Assembly: GCF_002921135.1 (NCBI RefSeq)
Contig: NZ_PQVJ01000060.1
Span: forward strand, 1 to 55,703
DNA: 55,703 bases
Origin: Avibacterium gallinarum
GTDB lineage: Bacteria > Pseudomonadota > Gammaproteobacteria > Enterobacterales > Pasteurellaceae
Direction of reading: 5' to 3'
Positions within the stretch are counted from its first letter, which is position 1; each line of letters starts with the position of its first letter. Below are positions 54,012 through 55,703 of this stretch, piece after piece. Under the pieces are notes generated by a model. That model made no database searches, had not been told where the DNA came from, and saw nothing but the letters and a program-made list of their open reading frames with translations. The position numbers were made by a program, and so were the translations under genes.

Positions 54012-55610
54012 ATGACAACTATCTCAAATATCACCAACCAAATTTGGGCAATGGCAAATGACTTACGCGGCAATATGGACGCCTCAGAATATAAAAATTA
54101 TATTTTAGGTTTTATTTTCTACCGCTATCTTTCTGAACATCAAGAAGCCTATTTGATTGAGAATGGCATTATTACACCAAAACCACACCAAAGTGCCAAT
54201 GACGCCTATTTCGAGGCCGTGAAACAAGATGGCTTAGAAGATTATTTAAATGATATTGCAAACACCTTGGGTTATGCTATTGAACCTGCGGATACTTGGA
54301 CAACGCTAATCCAAAAAATTGAGCAAAATCAGATTGTTCCAAGTGATTATCAAGCACTTATTGATAATTTCAACCAAAATAGTGAAATTAACCCTGAAGC
54401 ACAAAAAGATTTCCGCGGCATATTTAGTGATCTTAATTTAAGTGATTCTCGCCTTGGCACTAACACTAATGACCGCACCAAAGCGTTAAATAAAGTAGTG
54501 CAGTTGGTTAATGAAGTGCAGTACAAAGACAATAATGGCAGAGATATTTTAGGCGAAATTTATGAAGAACTGATCGGCAAATTCGCTGCAAATGCGGGCA
54601 AAAAAGGTGGCGAATTTTACACCCCTCACGCCGTCAGCCAAATCCTCGCTAGAATTGTCACTCAAGATGCCAAAACAGACGATGTGTTCACGGTTTACGA
54701 CCCAACTTGTGGCTCGGGTTCCTTATTGCTTACTGTAGGGAATGCCTTGCCAAATGGCAAAAAAGAGGGGGCAATCAAGTATTACGGACAAGAACTTTCC
54801 ACCACTACTTACAACTTGGCAAGAATGAACTTAATGATGCACGGCGTCAGTTTTGCCAATATGACATTATCTAACGCCAATACGCTAGAATCCGACTGGC
54901 CAGACGGCTTAGATAAAGACGGTATCGACCGCCCACGCAGCTTTGATGCGGTGGTCGCCAATCCGCCTTATTCTGCCAACTGGGATAACGCTGAGCGTAA
55001 ATTAAAAGATCCTCGTTTTTCCGAATACGGCAAACTTGCACCAAAATCTAAAGCGGATTTTGCCTTTATTTTACACAGTCTATACCACTTAAAAAATAAT
55101 GGCACCATGGCAATCGTATTACCGCACGGCGTGTTATTCCGCGGCGCGGCAGAAGGACATATTCGCAAGATATTAATTGAGAAAAATTATATTGATGCAG
55201 TCATTGGTTTACCGGCAAATTTATTTTTTGGTACATCTATCCCAACTTGTATTTTAGTGTTCAAAAAAGACCGCACTTCTCGCGATATTTTATTTATTGA
55301 TGCCAGCCAACACTTTGAGAAAGGAAAAAATCAAAACCATCTCAGCGAACAGCACATTAACGCCATTGTTGAAGCCTACGAAAAACGTCAAAATATCGAC
55401 AAATTCGCCCAACTTGCCACGCTCGAAGAAGTGCAAGCCAATGAATACAATCTCAATATTCCTCGCTATGTAGATACTTTCGAGGCAGAGGAAGAAATCG
55501 ATCTTGACGAAGTGCTTGCTAAAATTGCCGAAGATAAAGCAGAAATTGCTCAACTTGAAGCTGAAATCAACGAACAGTTAAATATTCTCGGGGTTAAATC
55601 AATATTTTAA
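54012..55610 (+). CDS. hsdM: Type I restriction-modification DNA methyltransferase subunit
   Basis: The 532-residue N6-adenine methyltransferase has an N-terminal helical HsdM domain (NQIWAMANDLRGNMDASEYK), the SAM motif YDPTCGSGSLLLTVG (about 228-242) and the catalytic VVANPPYSANW (about 315). The C-terminal coiled coil contacts HsdS. An ACGGAG box precedes the ATG. It is the last gene of the operon, the reverse of the common hsdR-last or hsdM-first orders. Confidence 0.95.
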   Translation: MTTISNITNQIWAMANDLRGNMDASEYKNYILGFIFYRYLSEHQEAYLIENGIITPKPHQSANDAYFEAVKQDGLEDYLNDIANTLGYAIEPADTWTTLIQKIEQNQIVPSDYQALIDNFNQNSEINPEAQKDFRGIFSDLNLSDSRLGTNTNDRTKALNKVVQLVNEVQYKDNNGRDILGEIYEELIGKFAANAGKKGGEFYTPHAVSQILARIVTQDAKTDDVFTVYDPTCGSGSLLLTVGNALPNGKKEGAIKYYGQELSTTTYNLARMNLMMHGVSFANMTLSNANTLESDWPDGLDKDGIDRPRSFDAVVANPPYSANWDNAERKLKDPRFSEYGKLAPKSKADFAFILHSLYHLKNNGTMAIVLPHGVLFRGAAEGHIRKILIEKNYIDAVIGLPANLFFGTSIPTCILVFKKDRTSRDILFIDASQHFEKGKNQNHLSEQHINAIVEAYEKRQNIDKFAQLATLEEVQANEYNLNIPRYVDTFEAEEEIDLDEVLAKIAEDKAEIAQLEAEINEQLNILGVKSIF

Positions 55611-55651
55611 TTGATTGATTTATAAATAGAAATTTTATCTTAATCATTGTT

Positions 55652-55686
55652 AAAAAGCCATTTAGCCAATTATTCTAAATGGCTTT
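55652..55686 (+). terminator. Terminator of the hsd operon
   Basis: AAAAGCCATTTAG and CTAAATGGCTTTT form a 13-bp stem with an 8-base loop followed by T residues, about 42 bp after the hsdM stop. Confidence 0.85.
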
Positions 55687-55703
55687 TTTATCACCAAAAA
55701 TCC

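Overview
The window comes from a member of the Pasteurellaceae. The 9-bp DNA-uptake core AAGTGCGGT (the Haemophilus-type USS) occurs dozens of times on both strands, often as inverted pairs that double as terminators. The housekeeping genes match Haemophilus and Pasteurella proteins in length and order (hemG-trkH-yigZ, gpmA/envC/yibQ, selC/selA/selB, secB/gpsA/cysE, pgk-fbaA, relA-rlmD). I cannot name the species from this window.

Layout. 0.1-7.7 kb is core: a Tat-exported aminotransferase, yigZ-trkH-hemG, tusA, gpmA and envC-yibQ. 7.68-20.62 kb is a 12.9-kb integrated element. It sits in the 3' end of the selenocysteine tRNA gene (selC, 20617-20711, minus) and is bounded by an almost perfect 23/24-bp repeat of that tRNA end. 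All recognisable genes in it read on the minus strand: a P4-type integrase, a BrnT/BrnA toxin-antitoxin pair, an AlpA-like regulator, Rha- and AntA-type phage regulators, a terminase-small-subunit-like protein, an Icd-like small protein behind a structured leader resembling P4 CI/C4 immunity RNA, several small unknown proteins, and a DUF927 helicase. I see no capsid, tail, portal or lysis gene. The best reading is a phage satellite of the PICI/P4 type. Both ends carry TAGACGC iterons around AT-rich DNA (possible replication origins) and a perfect 32-bp direct repeat (possible integrase arm sites).

20.7-37.4 kb is core again: selA-selB, cysE-gpsA, a HigBA-like toxin-antitoxin pair lying between gpsA and secB, secB, a rhodanese, a C4-dicarboxylate carrier, a nitroreductase, a small DMT-type permease, pssA, a SpoU methyltransferase, a YfhL ferredoxin, an RNase T2 and pgk-fbaA. 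37.7-40.9 kb is an AT-rich, USS-free two-gene insert. It encodes two DUF262 (GmrSD-like) proteins, the second with a DUF1524/HNH-type C-terminus, and is a candidate antiphage restriction system. 41.2-46.0 kb is core (dgkA, relA, rlmD, recO). recO has no ATG/GTG/TTG at the position where homologues start; an ATC stands there.

46.2-55.6 kb is a compact plus-strand type I restriction-modification operon: single-TRD S-like protein, hsdR, dinD-like, GIY-YIG/DUF4357, RhuM-like, two-TRD hsdS, hsdM. It carries three accessory genes between hsdR and hsdS, and DNA repeats in hsdS suited to exchanging specificity domains. The window therefore combines a phage satellite with two putative anti-phage loci and two toxin-antitoxin pairs set into ordinary core genes.
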